Source: DASXZH01 sp036502005 (lineage in GTDB: Bacteria; Armatimonadota; Fimbriimonadia; Fimbriimonadales; Fimbriimonadaceae). Taken from it: DNA of 64,000 nucleotides. The position numbers and the translations under genes were made by a program. The notes beneath the pieces are model-generated. The model ran no database searches. It had not been told where the DNA came from and saw nothing but the letters and a program-made list of their open reading frames with translations. Below are positions 17,102 through 26,145 of this stretch, piece after piece. Within the stretch, counting starts at the first letter, position 1. Every line of letters begins with the position of its first letter. The stretch is taken from the NCBI GenBank assembly GCA_036502005.1, contig DASXZH010000082.1, positions 8,266 through 72,265 of the forward strand. Direction: 5' to 3'.

Positions 17102-18646
17102 TCAACGATCCGCATCCGCAGTTCCCGTGCTCTTAATCGCCCCCCGCCTTCTGAGCGCGTCCATCACGTTATCCAGCCGCAGCCTGATCCCGAAAACGTA
17201 GCCACGCGGAAATGCGCGATAAATAACATAAGGCTGGAAGCAGCGCACGTCTTGCGAGAACTCAATCTCCGTGTCGAACCAATCTTGCCCGGTGGGATCA
17301 TATTTGGCTAACAGGCTGAAGGTTCGAGGCCCGTATTCAAGATCTGCTCTAAAGTTCACACTCTGCAGCTTATAAAGCTCGTCCGTTATGAACTCCGGAG
17401 TGCCGTAGTTCACTCCCCGCGTGTAAGCCACGCCGAGCCTTAAATGCCGATTTATGCGGCTTACGATTCCCGCCTGGGCATGAGCCCAGCCGTATGGCTT
17501 CGCTTCACCGATCGTGAAGAAATTGTCAAGCCGAATGTCCGTGTAGATATGCGGCAGCAAATCGAACTGCGGCAACGAAAACGAAGTTATGCCCTCAACC
17601 CGGTTCACTTTTGGACCGAATGCCTCTTGAATTTGTTGCGCGCGAAGTTGGCCGTAAAGGCCGGCCTGGCCGACCGGACCTGCCGCTTCCACAATCAATT
17701 CCGCCGGCTTGTTCATCCGGTCGGATATTTGCCTCGCGACCGGATATTCGTTCCAAGTTGTAGCGGCGCTAATGCTAAATCGACGCCCGGCATCAAAAGA
17801 CTGTTCGATGGCCGGAGTGCCAACGTAAACGTTCTCAAAATAGCTCCAGCCGAACCGCTCGCTGAAGTCGCTGTAAGGAACAATCGGAGCCGGCAGCACC
17901 GAAGTGGGAAGCAAACTTTTCGATATTTGCAGGTCTTCGGAAGGAATGCCGTGTTGGCCGAGATGCTCGCTGCCGTTGATTTCGGTCGTGTCGTTTATAG
18001 GGAGCGCAGGAACCCAGCCTTCCGAAAGGCCCGAAGCGCGGCTAAAACTGACGCTCGGCAGCGGCAAACTTGTCGACTTGCGATCCGGAGTAATCGTGTA
18101 CTCCTTCAGAGTCAGAATGTGCCTGCCAGCCATGTAAAGCGTTGGCTTGAAAATCTTGCCGTCGCCGCTCCGGTTGATAATTGCCTTGGGAGCCGTGATC
18201 GCAATCAGCGGAGTTAGATCATCGCCACAGGGCGTCGCATAAACGTCGTCCAACTCATAGTTTTTTGGGAATAGCTCTGCCGCTTTGGCGTGAATCATCA
18301 GCCCTTGCAGGTTCACGTCAACATTCAAGGCGGATCCCGTTTTGTCGATCCAGTCAACGTAAATACGGTCAGCATCAAGAGTCCCATCAATGTCCGCGAT
18401 GTGAACATGCCCTTCGGCCAGAAAGTGCTTATGCCCCTCCTCTAAGTCGATTGTCAATTTGTCGCAGGTGAGAACTGAGGGTCCATAAATGGCTTGGGCA
18501 TTTTCAAACACAAAGCCAGGTGGGCTCGCGGTGGCCGTTCTCTTGCCCCACAAGATCGTGAGCTGAGTGTCAATTTGGGATAAATTCGGCCTCTGGGGAA
18601 CGCCGGCCACCATTGTTAGGGCGACAGAGAGCGGAATAAATGGCAT
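17102..18646 (-). CDS. OstA/LptD-like outer membrane assembly protein
   Basis: The 514-residue protein has an N-terminal signal-like segment (MPFIPLSVALTMVAGVPQ). It continues with an OstA-like beta-jellyroll region (LTCDKLTIDLEEGHKHFLAEG and LDADRIYVDW) and a C-terminal half of alternating beta strands (LRLGVAYTRGVNYGTPEF, RTFSLLAKYDPTGQDW, GYVFGIRLRLDNVMDALRRR) typical of an outer-membrane barrel. This is the LptD pattern, in which a periplasmic OstA domain plus barrel places LPS in the outer membrane. It is shorter than E. coli LptD (about 780). The presence of such a protein implies a diderm envelope. The specific role is inferred. Confidence 0.65.
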   Translation of the reverse strand: MPFIPLSVALTMVAGVPQRPNLSQIDTQLTILWGKRTATASPPGFVFENAQAIYGPSVLTCDKLTIDLEEGHKHFLAEGHVHIADIDGTLDADRIYVDWIDKTGSALNVDVNLQGLMIHAKAAELFPKNYELDDVYATPCGDDLTPLIAITAPKAIINRSGDGKIFKPTLYMAGRHILTLKEYTITPDRKSTSLPLPSVSFSRASGLSEGWVPALPINDTTEINGSEHLGQHGIPSEDLQISKSLLPTSVLPAPIVPYSDFSERFGWSYFENVYVGTPAIEQSFDAGRRFSISAATTWNEYPVARQISDRMNKPAELIVEAAGPVGQAGLYGQLRAQQIQEAFGPKVNRVEGITSFSLPQFDLLPHIYTDIRLDNFFTIGEAKPYGWAHAQAGIVSRINRHLRLGVAYTRGVNYGTPEFITDELYKLQSVNFRADLEYGPRTFSLLAKYDPTGQDWFDTEIEFSQDVRCFQPYVIYRAFPRGYVFGIRLRLDNVMDALRRRGAIKSTGTADADR

Positions 18647-18709
18647 AACAGTGAGCGGTATCTATCTTAGGACGTAGGGAAAGGCTCACCTGAACGGCGC
18701 TTCGTGCAT

Positions 18710-18975
18710 GAAAGGTGAAAAGTGAGAGGTGATAAGTGATAAGTGATAGGTGATAGGTGATAGGTAAAACGCGGAACGGTCAGGTTAGGGGCTGGATCAA
18801 GGATATAAACAAGAATCCTAGAAAAACAATCGGCCTATCCCCTATCCCCTATCCCCCATCCCCTTTCACTTATCACCTATCACCTATCACCTATCACCTA
18901 TCACCTATCACCTATCACCTATCACCTATCACCTATCACTTATCACTTATCACCTATCACCTATCACCTATCACC
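18710..18975. repeat. Inverted pair of heptamer arrays (GGTGATA)n / (TATCACC)n
   Basis: Left array 18710-18767 uses AGTGATA and GGTGATA units. Right array 18834-18975 begins with CCCTATC units and continues as about 14 copies of ATCACCT. The two arrays can pair into a long hairpin with a loop of about 65 bases. They fill the gap 18647-19058 upstream of the ECF sigma gene; the remainder (18976-19058) must hold its promoter (AT-rich GTTATATTA near 19031). Confidence 0.9.
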
Positions 18976-19058
18976 CACGACGATCACTTGCACAAGTTAA
19001 CGAGAACGTTAGCGATTTGTTAAAACGTCTGTTATATTAGGAGTAGGCGGCAAAATTC

Positions 19059-19616
19059 ATGATCGATGCTCAATTAGTTCAGAGTTCCAAACTAGAAAAC
19101 GCGATTGACGAACTGCAGTGGGTGTTCAGGTGCCGTCATGGCGATGAAACCGCGCTTGGTTTCCTAGTCACACGTCACCGAAATCGATTGATTCGAACGG
19201 CAACGAACCTTTTGCGCGACCGCCATGAGGCGGAAGATGTTGCCCAAGAATCCTTTCTGAAGGCATTCCGCGAGATCGGACGTCTTCGAGACGACCGGGC
19301 CTTTTCTGGCTACCTTTACCGGATCTGTGTGCGCCTGTGCATGGATCGATTGCGCCTGAAGAGAGCCGAGCCTGCCGAATTTGATTCGGTCCAGCAACAC
19401 GAAGGTCGCCACATTGAAAATAAAGTGGTCATCGAGAAGTGTCTGGATCAGCTTCCTGCGGACCTTCGCACAACCCTCGTTTTAAGAGAGATCGAGCAAC
19501 TCAGCTATGAAGAAGTTGCCGATTCAATGCGCGTTCCGATCGGCACCGTTCGTTCCAGGCTTCATACTGCGCGAGAAAAATTCCGAAAATTATGGTTGGA
19601 GGCGCTTGGCGAATGA
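19059..19616 (+). CDS. ECF-family RNA polymerase sigma factor
   Basis: The 185-residue protein has sigma region 2 (RNRLIRTATNLLRDRHEAED, then VAQESFLKAFREIGRLRDD and FSGYLYRICVRLCMDRLR) and region 4 (LPADLRTTLVLREIEQLSYE, then EVADSMRVPIGTVRSRLHTA). There is no region 1 or 3, as usual for group IV sigma factors. The ATGA overlap with the next gene shows coupled translation with its putative anti-sigma factor. Such a pair usually responds to an envelope or stress signal; the stimulus cannot be read from sequence. Confidence 0.95.
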   Translation: MIDAQLVQSSKLENAIDELQWVFRCRHGDETALGFLVTRHRNRLIRTATNLLRDRHEAEDVAQESFLKAFREIGRLRDDRAFSGYLYRICVRLCMDRLRLKRAEPAEFDSVQQHEGRHIENKVVIEKCLDQLPADLRTTLVLREIEQLSYEEVADSMRVPIGTVRSRLHTAREKFRKLWLEALGE

Positions 19617-20050
19617 ACCTCAACATGTTCGGATGTAAGAAATACAAAAAGCTGTCGTTTGACCAGCGAGATAGGGAGTTAACTCCCGGCGAAATCGCGT
19701 TCATGGGAGCGCATGAAGAACGATGCGAAGAGTGCGCCAGAAGCATGGAATCCGCCTCGTTTGCCCTCGATGCCCTTCGCGGCGAATTCATGGAACCGGT
19801 ACCCTGCCCCAACTTTGAATCGAAAGTCATCCGGCAATATAGAATTGAATCTAAGCGGGCCAGTCTTCGCTACTGGTCGCCTGCAGTCGTTGGCGCCGCA
19901 GTGGCTGGCCTCGTGGTATTGGCCGCTATGCAGATGATCGCGCAATCTTCGCAATTGCCATCTTTTAAGGTACCGACAGGTGAAGCAAGGCTATCTAAAC
20001 CGGCGATTCCGAACTTGGATTCGCTTGATTTTCATAAATCCTGGCAATGA
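19613..20050 (+). CDS. Membrane-anchored putative anti-sigma factor with zinc-finger-like motif
   Basis: Starting at the ATG that overlaps the sigma stop codon, the 145-residue protein has an N-terminal cytosolic part with MGAHEERCEECARSM, an H-X3-C-X2-C arrangement as in ZAS anti-sigma domains, plus an early CKKYKK cysteine. One transmembrane helix follows (SPAVVGAAVAGLVVLAAMQM), then a short outside tail. Position, topology and motif all fit an anti-sigma factor that holds the ECF sigma at the membrane. It overlaps the next gene by four bases (ATGA). Confidence 0.82.
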   Translation: MNLNMFGCKKYKKLSFDQRDRELTPGEIAFMGAHEERCEECARSMESASFALDALRGEFMEPVPCPNFESKVIRQYRIESKRASLRYWSPAVVGAAVAGLVVLAAMQMIAQSSQLPSFKVPTGEARLSKPAIPNLDSLDFHKSWQ

Positions 20051-21630
20051 GTCGCAGTTGGCGGGCGTTATTAGGCGCCGCCGTCGGGGCCCTTATCGTC
20101 CTGATACTTCATCCCGTTTCCAGGCCTTTTATTCTTACCTGTCTCACCCGATGGGGCACGTCGAGAACTTTCGATCGCTCAGATCTTATCCTTCAAAATC
20201 ATGGCGTTTTGCGGGAGCCCACGAACCTGGTCGAAGCCAGCTTATGGATGGAAGCGGGGGCAGATCAAACCTCGCCTTTGACGGCTGACCAATTAAAAAC
20301 GCTGCTTCATGTGGCGTCCTACGCGGCTCAACAAGACCCGGATAACGCCTTTTGGGAACAGATGAAGGCCGTCTTTCACTACTCCTCGTCCAAGCTGCCG
20401 ACGATTAGCGCCCCCAAAAAGATCGAATATACGAAAGAGTTTTTGGAAGATTGGCGCAAGGCATCCAATCGCTCAAGATGGGACGACTATCAAACACGCA
20501 GACTCGAAGAGATACAAAAGGAGCTTGCTTCCGAAGCCGGCTCGAATGCTGCTTGGCAATTCGCTGCGGTCTACCCACTTCGTGAAAGCGGCTCCGCCAA
20601 AAGGATTGTAGCGGTAGCTCGAGATCTCCTTCGCGGCCTTGATAATGCGTCAAAAGAGTCCATGCTGCTTCGTTACGAGATTCTGATGAACGGAAAGCTT
20701 ATAAGGGATGGCAGCAGATCCGTCGAAATCGGATCTCTGGGGGCCACCCTGGTGGAGATCAGCAGCTATCCCAAGGAAGCGATCGGAGATCTTTCGCCGC
20801 ATCCCATGGTGCTGGCCCGCATTGCGTTCTTTAACACGCTCATGCATTTGGGGCTGCGGGATCAGGCGCACACCGTTCATGAAGTTTTTAACTCGAATGA
20901 TGGTTGGCTGGCCTTTACCAGAGAATCCGATCTCGGCGTTAGCACGCGCCGAATCCGAGAAGCTTCCATCGTGACCATCGGGCTCCCAGGAGCATTATTG
21001 GCAATATCGCTGGTGGGAGGGTTGTTCTGGGGAACCAGCACTCTTATGAAACGAAGGCCCGAGTTGCTGAAGGTGGTCGAGCCCCCTCTGGCGCCCGCCC
21101 TCGGCATCATCCTGGGCGTTCTCGTTTATTGGGCGACTGGCTTGATATTGGCTTCCGTGGCCATCATCGCTTGTTTCGGATTCCTTGCTTTCACGCCCGT
21201 CCACGAGCGAAAGCGCGCCCCCGAGCAGTTGGGCCTCGTTTTTGAACTAACGGTGTTCGTCCTGTCGTGTATGTTCTGTGCGCTGCTTGTAGCGCTCTTT
21301 ATTGGCTTGAGCACCCCTGGCTGCCAGGTTCTACCATTCTTGAACGTTCCAAAGGATTACTATGGCGGCTCAACCCTGCTGGTGGGTCTTGGCGGCATCG
21401 TCCTTGGTTTGCTACTGCTCGCCGCGCCTTCGTGGGCTTTAATTCAGCGGATCCCAACTCCGGTGGTGGTTCTCATGGCGCTGAAACAGTTTGGGCGGGG
21501 GATTTTTTGGGGCTGCCTTGCGCTGGCGATTATTGCAACTCCTCTTTGCGTCGCGTCCGACCGATATTTGCAGGCCCAGCTTGGGAAGGTTGTCGGAAAC
21601 GAGCCGCTTTATTATCAAGTTAGCCAGTAG
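20047..21630 (+). CDS. Uncharacterised membrane protein cotranscribed with the sigma/anti-sigma pair
   Basis: The 527-residue protein has no family I can name. It starts with one hydrophobic segment (LLGAAVGALIVLILHPV), then about 270 residues of soluble helical sequence, with a TPR-like feel in AAQQDPDNAFWEQMKAVFHY. It ends in about six closely spaced transmembrane helices. Four-base overlap with the anti-sigma gene makes it the third member of a translationally coupled operon. It is therefore a candidate sensor or target of that sigma factor, by context only. Confidence 0.75.
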   Translation: MSRSWRALLGAAVGALIVLILHPVSRPFILTCLTRWGTSRTFDRSDLILQNHGVLREPTNLVEASLWMEAGADQTSPLTADQLKTLLHVASYAAQQDPDNAFWEQMKAVFHYSSSKLPTISAPKKIEYTKEFLEDWRKASNRSRWDDYQTRRLEEIQKELASEAGSNAAWQFAAVYPLRESGSAKRIVAVARDLLRGLDNASKESMLLRYEILMNGKLIRDGSRSVEIGSLGATLVEISSYPKEAIGDLSPHPMVLARIAFFNTLMHLGLRDQAHTVHEVFNSNDGWLAFTRESDLGVSTRRIREASIVTIGLPGALLAISLVGGLFWGTSTLMKRRPELLKVVEPPLAPALGIILGVLVYWATGLILASVAIIACFGFLAFTPVHERKRAPEQLGLVFELTVFVLSCMFCALLVALFIGLSTPGCQVLPFLNVPKDYYGGSTLLVGLGGIVLGLLLLAAPSWALIQRIPTPVVVLMALKQFGRGIFWGCLALAIIATPLCVASDRYLQAQLGKVVGNEPLYYQVSQ

Positions 21631-21636
21631 GGGAAA

Positions 21637-21714
21637 TAGTCTAAAGTCGAAAGTCGAAAGGCGAAAGGCGAAAGTCGAAAGTCGAAAGGCGAAAGGCGAA
21701 AGTCGAAAGGCGGA
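21637..21714. repeat. Heptamer array (GTCGAAA / GGCGAAA)
   Basis: About ten 7-base units, mixing GTCGAAA and GGCGAAA, directly after the stop codon of the membrane protein. No inverted partner is seen nearby, unlike most other arrays of this family. Confidence 0.9.
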
Positions 21715-22284
21715 TGAGCCCTTCCCTTTGCACCCGGGGAGACTGTTCCACTCGGAGAGGGTTCAAGGGGGAAACCTGACCCATGGTTTGTGCGAGCGGG
21801 TAACCCTTTTAGCAGGAGGGAGAAGAGTTGGGATCATAGCCATTAAGCTAAGGAACTATTGCTTACGCAAAACCCTTCATCCCTCTCGGGCGGAGGGGTC
21901 GGTGAGTCCGCGAACCGGGGGAGGTCCCGAAGAAACCATCTTGGAAAAGGGTGTTCCATGCTTAACTTAATGGAAATAAGGATTGGGATGGGGGGTGGTC
22001 GTTGCTAGTCCCCGATTACTTGCCTGCTTCCCAAAACAGCGTGATAGAAACTACGGACCGAACCCCCAAGCAAGTTCGCTCAGTCGATATCGCATATCAC
22101 CCACCTCCAAAGCCCCGAAGCGGGCGAAATATTATAGCGAAGGGGCGAAGTCTGTGCCGCCTAGAGCGGCCAGACGAAGCCTGGTAATCGCACGGCCGCC
22201 TAATAAGGGCAAATCGGTAAACCAAGCCGCGCAACTTGTTGCCGGCGAAAGTTTATCGATTTGCTCCCGCGCCATAATCCAGTC
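21715..22284. other. Gene-free stretch with one dispersed repeat
   Basis: I find no convincing gene. It has the family-5 repeat at 21881-21934 and short palindromic fragments (GGGGGAAACC around 21770). The last 100 bases before glnD include GGGCAAATCGG but no clear promoter. A structured RNA at 21740-21840 cannot be excluded by eye. Confidence 0.5.
21881..21934. repeat. Dispersed repeat, intergenic copy of the element inside rhaB
   Basis: Fifty-four bases beginning CCCTCTCGGGCGGAGGGG and ending GAGGTCCCGAAGAA. They match the rhamnulokinase coding strand at 32102-32155 with only a couple of differences. The first 18 bases form a hairpin (CCCTCT/GGAGGGG). Confidence 0.88.
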
Positions 22285-24639
22285 ATGCTCGAAATCCAAC
22301 CCTGGACCACTAAACGAGAGAAACTCCTTGCCCGACTCCGCGCCGAGCCCGAGCTTCCCGACTGGTGCGAGCTTCACACGCAGTTTGTGGACGACTTGAT
22401 TAGAAGCGTCTGCCAATCTGTTCTGGACTCCCATTCAACGTCGCCGCCCATCTCGATTATTGCCACCGGAGGCTATGGCCGTCGAGAACTCGCGCCCTAT
22501 TCCGATATCGACCTCACCGTCGTTCCGTTGCAGGAAGCCGCCCCCGGGCTCGATGCAACCGTCCGCGACCTGTTTCGAGCTCTGCACACAGCCATCGGCG
22601 GCGGCCTCAAGCTTGAGGTTGGTTACGCCTACCGGCTAGTTAACGATGCTCCCGGCCTCGATGAAAAATCCAGAACCGCCTTGCTCGACGCGCGGCTTGT
22701 CTGCGGCTCCGAAGAGCCTCTCGATGCCCTTATGGAGCTCTTTTGGAAGACCTTCCCTATCGCAGAATTTTTGATTTACAAGCTTGACGAACGAAATGCC
22801 AACTTTACAAAGTTCAACGATACGCCGCTTTGCACCGAGCCGCAACTGAAGGAAGGGGCCGGCGGCTTGCGCTGCTTTCAAACCGCAAACTGGATTCGGA
22901 TGGCCATCGGCGAAAGGCCGGCAAGGCGCAAAAAAGCTTACTCGTGGCTGCTTCAACTCCGAAATCAGCTTCACTTAGTGGCGGGCAAAAGACAGGATCT
23001 CCTTTCGCGACAACGCCAGGCCGAAATCGCCGATCTACTCAACCGCGATGTTTACGAACTCATGTCGGAGTGCGCGGCCTTCTCACTGGAGCTTTTTTCC
23101 GAGTTCGAGGAAGCGCGGATCCGGCTTCATGAGGCTCGTTTTTCTTTGGGAGGTGGCATTACGGCCATTAGGGGCGAAGCCCGGGCGATGGAGTTGGCGG
23201 AGACAAGCTCAGCCGCGGCGGGGATCGCTAAAGCAACGCAGATGGGCCTTGTCGTCCCAAAACAATTTATTGCAACCTCCGGAAAAATAGAGGGCTTGGA
23301 GGCGCTTGCCGCCATTTCTTCGGGCGAGTCGGCGCTCCGAAACCTGGAGCATTCCGACTTACTGGAGCAGCTCCTACCAGAACTCACCCGATGCAAAACG
23401 CTAATGCCACGCGACTCGCACCACAAGTTCACCGTCTATGAGCACACCCTGCGTGCCGTGCGATTTCTGGAGGAGATTGATCCGAAAACCTTTCTCGGTG
23501 CTTTAAAGGCTTCCCTTCCCGATATCTCGGTTTTGTATCTGGCCTTGCTCCTCCATGATGTGGGCAAAGTTGACCAATCCCGACCGCACAGCATCTCCGG
23601 GGCTGAGATCGCCCGGGAACTATGTGCGCGTTGGGGTCTAACCGAATCCGTTTGTGAGGACGTCGAATGGCTTGTTCGAGAGCACCTCACCATGGCCCAT
23701 TTTATGGGCATGAGGGACATTCTGAACCCCCAAACTGCCGACGAGTTTGCGCAAGTCGTTGAGCGGCAGGAGCGGCTCGATATGCTCACCTTGCTCACTT
23801 TCGTGGACATTTCCGCCGTCTCCTCGGAGGCCTGGACTCCGGCCCAGGAAAACTTCCTCTTGGAGCTCCACAGAAGAACCAGCGACCTGCTTCACGGTTC
23901 ATCCGGGCTCCCGGAAGATCCCTCCATCTACCGGAAGCGCATCCTGCGCGAGCTTCGAAACGAACCCGTTTCCGAAACCGACATTCAAAACTTTCTGGAC
24001 AGTATGCCCGCCTACTACCTGGCGAGCACGCCATCTAATCTGGTTCGGCTGCACATCCTCTATGAGCAAACCGCCCGTTCCGGCGAACCCGTCATCGAGA
24101 TCCACAACGAACCTAGTTTGCAAAACAGTGAGCTCACCGTTTGCTGTTTGGACCGCCCTGGCTTGCTTAGCCAGATCCTGGGCGTGGTTTATGCGTTTGA
24201 CCTTGGCATACACGCGATAAGGGCTAGCACCACCAACAGTTCGCCCGCCGTGGCTCTGGATACCCTGAACATAAGCTTTGGGGGGCGGCCTCTACCAACC
24301 GCAACCGCGAACCAGGTTCTGCGGGCTTTAAAAGAATCTTTAGGCGGCCTGCGCGATTACGAAGACATCCTTCGCGAGAAGGGCAAGGATCCCGAAAGAA
24401 CCCAACAGACGTTCAGCTACAGCTTCTTGGAAGGTTCGCCGTCGATTTTAGAAGTGCAAGCGCCCCGCGGTCGCGGCATGGCATTTCGCATCTCCCGCTT
24501 GCTTGCCAGCAAGGGATGGAATATCAACGCGGCAAGGGTGGGGCAATGGGCCGGCCGTGGCGCCGCTGCGTTTTATATTTCCGGCGAGAATGGAAAACCG
24601 ATTACGAGGGTGGAAATTGATGAGGCGATGAAGGGATAG
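22285..24639 (+). CDS. glnD: [Protein-PII] uridylyltransferase / uridylyl-removing enzyme
   Basis: GlnD senses glutamine and uridylylates or deuridylylates PII proteins, controlling nitrogen metabolism. The 784-residue protein has four parts. The nucleotidyltransferase domain has GGYGRRELAPYSDIDL with D74 and D76 as metal ligands. The linker includes LKEGAGGLRCFQTANW. The HD domain has HKFTVYEHTLRAVRF and LALLLHDVGK. Two C-terminal ACT domains follow (CCLDRPGLLSQILGVVYAF and RGRGMAFRISRLLASKGWNI). All parts are present, though it is somewhat shorter than E. coli GlnD. The start is the ATG at 22285; a TTG at 22261 is in frame but unsupported. No PII or glutamine synthetase gene is in the window. 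Confidence 0.93.
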   Translation: MLEIQPWTTKREKLLARLRAEPELPDWCELHTQFVDDLIRSVCQSVLDSHSTSPPISIIATGGYGRRELAPYSDIDLTVVPLQEAAPGLDATVRDLFRALHTAIGGGLKLEVGYAYRLVNDAPGLDEKSRTALLDARLVCGSEEPLDALMELFWKTFPIAEFLIYKLDERNANFTKFNDTPLCTEPQLKEGAGGLRCFQTANWIRMAIGERPARRKKAYSWLLQLRNQLHLVAGKRQDLLSRQRQAEIADLLNRDVYELMSECAAFSLELFSEFEEARIRLHEARFSLGGGITAIRGEARAMELAETSSAAAGIAKATQMGLVVPKQFIATSGKIEGLEALAAISSGESALRNLEHSDLLEQLLPELTRCKTLMPRDSHHKFTVYEHTLRAVRFLEEIDPKTFLGALKASLPDISVLYLALLLHDVGKVDQSRPHSISGAEIARELCARWGLTESVCEDVEWLVREHLTMAHFMGMRDILNPQTADEFAQVVERQERLDMLTLLTFVDISAVSSEAWTPAQENFLLELHRRTSDLLHGSSGLPEDPSIYRKRILRELRNEPVSETDIQNFLDSMPAYYLASTPSNLVRLHILYEQTARSGEPVIEIHNEPSLQNSELTVCCLDRPGLLSQILGVVYAFDLGIHAIRASTTNSSPAVALDTLNISFGGRPLPTATANQVLRALKESLGGLRDYEDILREKGKDPERTQQTFSYSFLEGSPSILEVQAPRGRGMAFRISRLLASKGWNINAARVGQWAGRGAAAFYISGENGKPITRVEIDEAMKG

Positions 24640-24846
24640 CGGCATCCTGCATTCGGCCTTCGGCCTTCGGCATTCGGCCTTCGGCATTCGGCATTCGGCA
24701 TTCGGCATTCGGCATTCGGCATTCGGCATTCGGCATTCGGCATTCGGCATTCGGCATCGGCATTCGGCATTCGGCATTCGGCATTCGGCATTCGGCATTC
24801 GGCATTCGGCATTCGGCATTCGGCATTCGGCATTCGGCATTCGGCA
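24640..24846. repeat. Large heptamer minisatellite (GGCATTC)n
   Basis: About 27 tandem units of GGCATTC (minus strand GAATGCC), with a few GGCCTTC variants at the left end and one unit short by a base near 24757. It begins directly after the glnD stop codon. It is open in several minus-strand frames and would encode a meaningless repeat (MPNAECR units), which I do not call a gene. Short related units (CCGAATG, CCGAAGG) recur at 24950-24975. Confidence 0.95.
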
Positions 24847-25009
24847 TAGAAAAAGATTCAGCCACGTGCGAAATGGCTCGCTAAAATGAGGCGAGTGTAA
24901 AACTTTCTGCCCCAAAGGCCGAGGGCGGAAAACCTAAGGCCAGAAAGAGGCCGAAAACCGAATGCCGAAGGCCGCGGGCCGTCCCCGGGGTATATTCTCC
25001 TTTGCCCCT

Positions 25010-25462
25010 ATGAAGGTCGTTATATTCGGTTGTGGCCGGACAGGCTCAACCCTTGGATTGCAGTTGGCTTCTCGCGGCCACAGCGTCACCATTATCGAGC
25101 AGAACCCCTTGGCTCTTCGCCGTCTCGGCCAGAACCATGGTTGCCAAATTGTCATTGGAAGTGGCTTGCAGGATGACATCCTGGAAAGCGCTCACATCAA
25201 AAGCGCGGATGTGTTTTTCGCCCTCACCAGGGGCGATAACACAAACATAATGTCCGCTCAGTTAGTGAAGCTGAAATACAATGTCCCGAAGGTCTGCGTC
25301 AAAGTCGCCGATCCGTTGCGCGCGGAGGCTTACCGAAAGTTGGGCTACTTCTGCATCACTCCCAGCGCACTCGCCGCCGGAATGATGCGCGATTGGATTA
25401 TTGAAGAGCCTTTCGCCAGTATCGACCAATACAACGTTCTGTACAAGGAGCTTGAGGTTTAG
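25010..25462 (+). CDS. TrkA-N (RCK) potassium uptake regulatory protein, short form
   Basis: The 150-residue protein is a single NAD-binding RCK domain: VVIFGCGRTGSTLGLQLASR is the GxGxxG Rossmann start, followed by VTIIEQNP, IGSGLQDDILESAH and DVFFALTRGDNTNI. It lacks a C-terminal TrkA-C domain. These subunits gate Trk/Ktr potassium transporters in response to nucleotides. It is two bases upstream of a second TrkA protein, so they are probably made together and pair. The start is the ATG at 25010. No membrane transporter subunit is adjacent. Confidence 0.9.
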   Translation: MKVVIFGCGRTGSTLGLQLASRGHSVTIIEQNPLALRRLGQNHGCQIVIGSGLQDDILESAHIKSADVFFALTRGDNTNIMSAQLVKLKYNVPKVCVKVADPLRAEAYRKLGYFCITPSALAAGMMRDWIIEEPFASIDQYNVLYKELEV

Positions 25463-25464
25463 CC

Positions 25465-26133
25465 ATGTACATGGTCATTGTCGGCGGGGGAAATGTTGGC
25501 TACAACCTTGCCAAACGCTTATTGGATTCGGGCCATGAGGTTTTGCTGCTCGAGCGGGATAGCGGCCAAGCGGGCCGGCTCTCAACGCTGCTGAACGAAT
25601 CGAACGTGATGCATGGCGATGGGTGCGAAATGCTCACCCAAAAGGACGCCGGCTTTGGCCGGGCGGACGTGGTTGTTGCCGTTACGGGCGAAGACGAGGA
25701 TAACCTTGTCATCTGCCAAATGGCCAAGCTCGTTTGGAATGTGAACCGCGTTTTGGCACGCGTAAACGACCCATCTCATAACGAGATTTTCCAGAAGATG
25801 GGCATTGATGACACGGTCAGCGCCACTGGAATCATCTTCGCTCTGCTCGAACAGCAGATCTCGCCGGATGTGATGCTGCCCATCGGAGCGCTAGCTAAAG
25901 GCAACATCGAAGTTATCGAAGTTGAACTCGGCCCTCGTTCGCCGGTGATCAACAAGCGCGTGCGCGATTTGCCGCTCCCTCCTCAGACCAACTTTGTGTA
26001 TATCATTCGTGATGAACAGGGAATCCAGGTGGACGGCGACACGGTTCTGCACGCGGATGACATGCTTGTAGCCTTAGTCTCTTATGAGCACGCCGAGGAT
26101 CTTAAGCAAATGTTGTCGCCTATTAAGGTTTAG
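25465..26133 (+). CDS. TrkA family potassium uptake protein (TrkA-N + TrkA-C)
   Basis: The 222-residue protein has the Rossmann start MYMVIVGGGNVGYNLAKRLL, then VMHGDGCEMLTQKDAGFGRA and VVAVTGEDEDNLVICQMAK. A TrkA-C domain follows (VIEVELGPRSPVINKRVRDL, then DGDTVLHADDMLVALV). It is the fuller partner of the short TrkA protein just upstream. The pair is likely to bind a TrkH/KtrB-type channel encoded elsewhere. Confidence 0.94.
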   Translation: MYMVIVGGGNVGYNLAKRLLDSGHEVLLLERDSGQAGRLSTLLNESNVMHGDGCEMLTQKDAGFGRADVVVAVTGEDEDNLVICQMAKLVWNVNRVLARVNDPSHNEIFQKMGIDDTVSATGIIFALLEQQISPDVMLPIGALAKGNIEVIEVELGPRSPVINKRVRDLPLPPQTNFVYIIRDEQGIQVDGDTVLHADDMLVALVSYEHAEDLKQMLSPIKV

Positions 26134-26145
26134 GCGTTTTCTGGA

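Noticed and set aside
21740..21840. Riboswitch or other structured RNA
   Set aside because: Some short stems are visible, but no known consensus could be matched by eye.
24640..24846. CRISPR array
   Set aside because: Direct tandem units without spacers, and no cas genes in the window.
24448..24915. Long minus-strand open frames over the heptamer array (MPNAECR repeats)
   Set aside because: A 7-bp repeat stays open in several frames by chance; the product is pure repeat, overlaps glnD and has no start signal.
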